Shown: positions 14,101 through 14,154 of the stretch, in pieces
Position numbering within the stretch: position 1 is the stretch's first letter
Layout of the letters: every line of letters starts with the position of its first letter
NCBI GenBank assembly: GCA_902470915.1
Contig: CABRIB010000053.1
Location: 1 to 14,154, forward strand
Direction of reading: 5' to 3'
Origin: an uncultured Collinsella sp.
GTDB lineage: Bacteria; Actinomycetota; Coriobacteriia; Coriobacteriales; Coriobacteriaceae
DNA length: 14,154 nucleotides
Notes under the pieces: model-generated
Told to the model about the DNA's origin: nothing
The model's database searches: none
What the model saw: only the letters and a program-made list of their open reading frames with translations
Position numbers and translations under genes: made by a program

Positions 14101-14154
14101 TCTGCTGGGCGCCCTTGGCGTCGGTGCCGACGACGGAGCACGTGGCAGAGACCT
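11108..14154 (-). CDS. Large multidomain surface protein: tandem DUF4430, PQQ-like propeller, InlB repeat, stalk, C-terminal anchor (5'-partial)
   Basis: 1014 residues are present; the N-terminus, with the expected signal peptide, is missing at the window end. The frame is open to base 14154. Order: DUF4430 copies at about 1-120 and 121-242 (period 122 aa), each with FVNGSASDAGAGGYTLKDGD and VVWCYSKYGD; a diverged third DUF4430 at about 243-350 (WSFFVNG, KSGDKVVWAY); a PQQ/quinoprotein-like beta-propeller at about 380-780 with repeated DGxxYFG/DxxTGK-type blades; an InlB B/Listeria-Bacteroides repeat at about 787-855 (YTVSFDANGA ... GGWYTDEAC ... LTLYAKW); a Gly-Ser-Thr linker with TGTGTGTGTG near 877; a Lys/Ser/Asp stalk to about 960; a transmembrane helix at about 981-1005; and the tail KRGKGDGNAR. 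There is no LPXTG, so anchoring should be by membrane. A methionine at residue 248 can be mistaken for the start, but it is inside the third DUF4430. Likely adhesin or ligand-capture protein; function unproven. Confidence 0.85.
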   Translation of the reverse strand, partial: VSATCSVVGTDAKGAQQTWAAAQRITLEEGSTAADLSEQLFKRAGLKADYNPNGSWGWALNSITSPFDSGRTLAYDSATGAYWQLFVNGSASDAGAGGYTLKDGDSVVWCYSKYGDPAPVAQVSATCSVVGTDAKGAQQTWAAAQRITLEEGSTAADLSEQLFKRAGLKADYNPNGSWGWALNSITSPFDSGRTLAYDSATGAYWQLFVNGSASDAGAGGYTLKDGDSVVWCYSKYGDPAPEQVSVTMEIIGKKAGMAQRWTSPSTQVFVKGTSIKDASATYFDALGIESKMYDQFGYWGVHSLVSPLDGTELSGAWSFFVNGVPGTQLDNDYVLKSGDKVVWAYAPGDTLPGVDNVVLNPSAARPNWDSDWSGFTSADKVTDAPVPTKDADEKWVSELKTRADGNKGVSDALLIGDYLYVAVGSKLLKKDVETGKTVLESPLAAAIDSTSRMVYTNGVVLVPLSGGRLQALTVDVLATVWVTDGLPAGPDGAQQSLASVSVRDGYAYFGTASADWIDSSDGYLLCVRISDGKVMWQHKNENSTGYYWAGMAFSGDYGVIADDSGTVSTVDPSTGKTVAKLKIADRVRANVLVDGATAYVVSADGTLHKIAIANDGALSELGKVTFGSSSTSTPVFVNGKIVVGGTSIESFMGGPQNSLTSHYGQLAIIDADTLTVDYSIYKADGNFIREDSSASGFTGSGDVKSQPVVSIQDGHTYVYFTSNNNPGGIYRYRIGDEEAELLYRPSAENQQYCMSSISVGSDGSLYYANDSGKLFAIKGNGQKVNRYTVSFDANGADSIVLDSQRIKAGKTATEPAVKPRRKGYTFGGWYTDEACTQAYDFSTPVTADLTLYAKWTKNATNSGDNGGSGSSGGSGSGTGTGTGTGTGSGAGSGSKGPQAGGAIAPGQKPVTKTTVSTKTETKENKSDKKGSDKSDKKDEKKSEKKDSKSDKKSDSKSDTGAASTTTAKKSSGASEQETGTNPLAIVGIAAGVIGLALIAVFVLTKRGKGDGNAR
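13431..14154. repeat. Tandem 366-bp exact repeat (DUF4430 modules) reaching the contig end
   Basis: Bases 13431-13788 and 13797-14154 are identical over 358 bp by eye; the offset is 366 bp, exactly 122 codons, so the frame is kept. Only the 8 bp at 13423-13430 differ from their counterpart at 13789-13796. The third DUF4430 module downstream is clearly related as protein but not as DNA. The true copy number cannot be known from this window because the sequence ends within the repeat. Confidence 0.95.

Noticed and set aside
12964..14141. Alternative minus-strand frames over the tandem DUF4430 repeat
   Set aside because: They are Arg/Pro/Ser-rich out-of-frame translations of the G/C-rich repeat; the true frame continues the propeller gene with intact DUF4430 motifs.

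Overview
This looks like one end-to-end contig from an assembly of a high-GC Gram-positive gut actinobacterium, most likely Collinsella or a close relative in the Coriobacteriia. The assignment is an inference from G/C-rich codon use, the class III fructose-bisphosphatase, the divergent methionyl-tRNA synthetase and the InlB-repeat/DUF4430 surface proteins. It was not confirmed by any search. Both ends are artificial. Bases 3-36 are a Nextera/Tn5 sequencing adapter. The right end stops inside an exact tandem repeat, where short-read assemblies usually break.

Layout. 37-559 (-) is a truncated DUF3267 membrane zincin. 692-2842 (+) is an archaeal/eukaryotic-style methionyl-tRNA synthetase with a degenerate KMSKS loop, followed 37 bp later by an RsmB/NOP-type rRNA m5C methyltransferase (2880-3983), so a probable translation-related operon. 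4008-4178 (-) is a 56-aa single-pass membrane protein. 4370-5461 (+) is a TIM-barrel protein of unknown function with an acidic N-terminal extension and a clear terminator. 5543-6433 (-) is a DegV fatty-acid-binding protein, divergent from class III fructose-1,6-bisphosphatase (6754-8670, +). Two paralogous GtrA membrane proteins follow (8749-9144 and 9364-9771, +), the second ending at a very strong terminator.

9832-10185 is non-coding. It contains a regular array: a 14-bp GGRA...TYCC motif repeated 11 times in alternating orientation with a 62-bp period. The array lies between two convergent terminators.

10243-14154 (-) is a two-gene surface-protein operon. The upstream gene, cut by the contig end, has at least three DUF4430 domains (two identical over 358 bp), a PQQ-like beta-propeller, an InlB/Listeria-Bacteroides repeat, a Gly/Thr- and Lys/Ser/Asp-rich stalk and a C-terminal membrane anchor without LPXTG. 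The downstream gene overlaps it by 11 bp and has the mirror-image topology: N-terminal anchor, similar stalk, one DUF4430 domain. Together they look like a paired cell-surface system of unknown ligand. This operon and the 62-bp array are the most interesting parts of the window.
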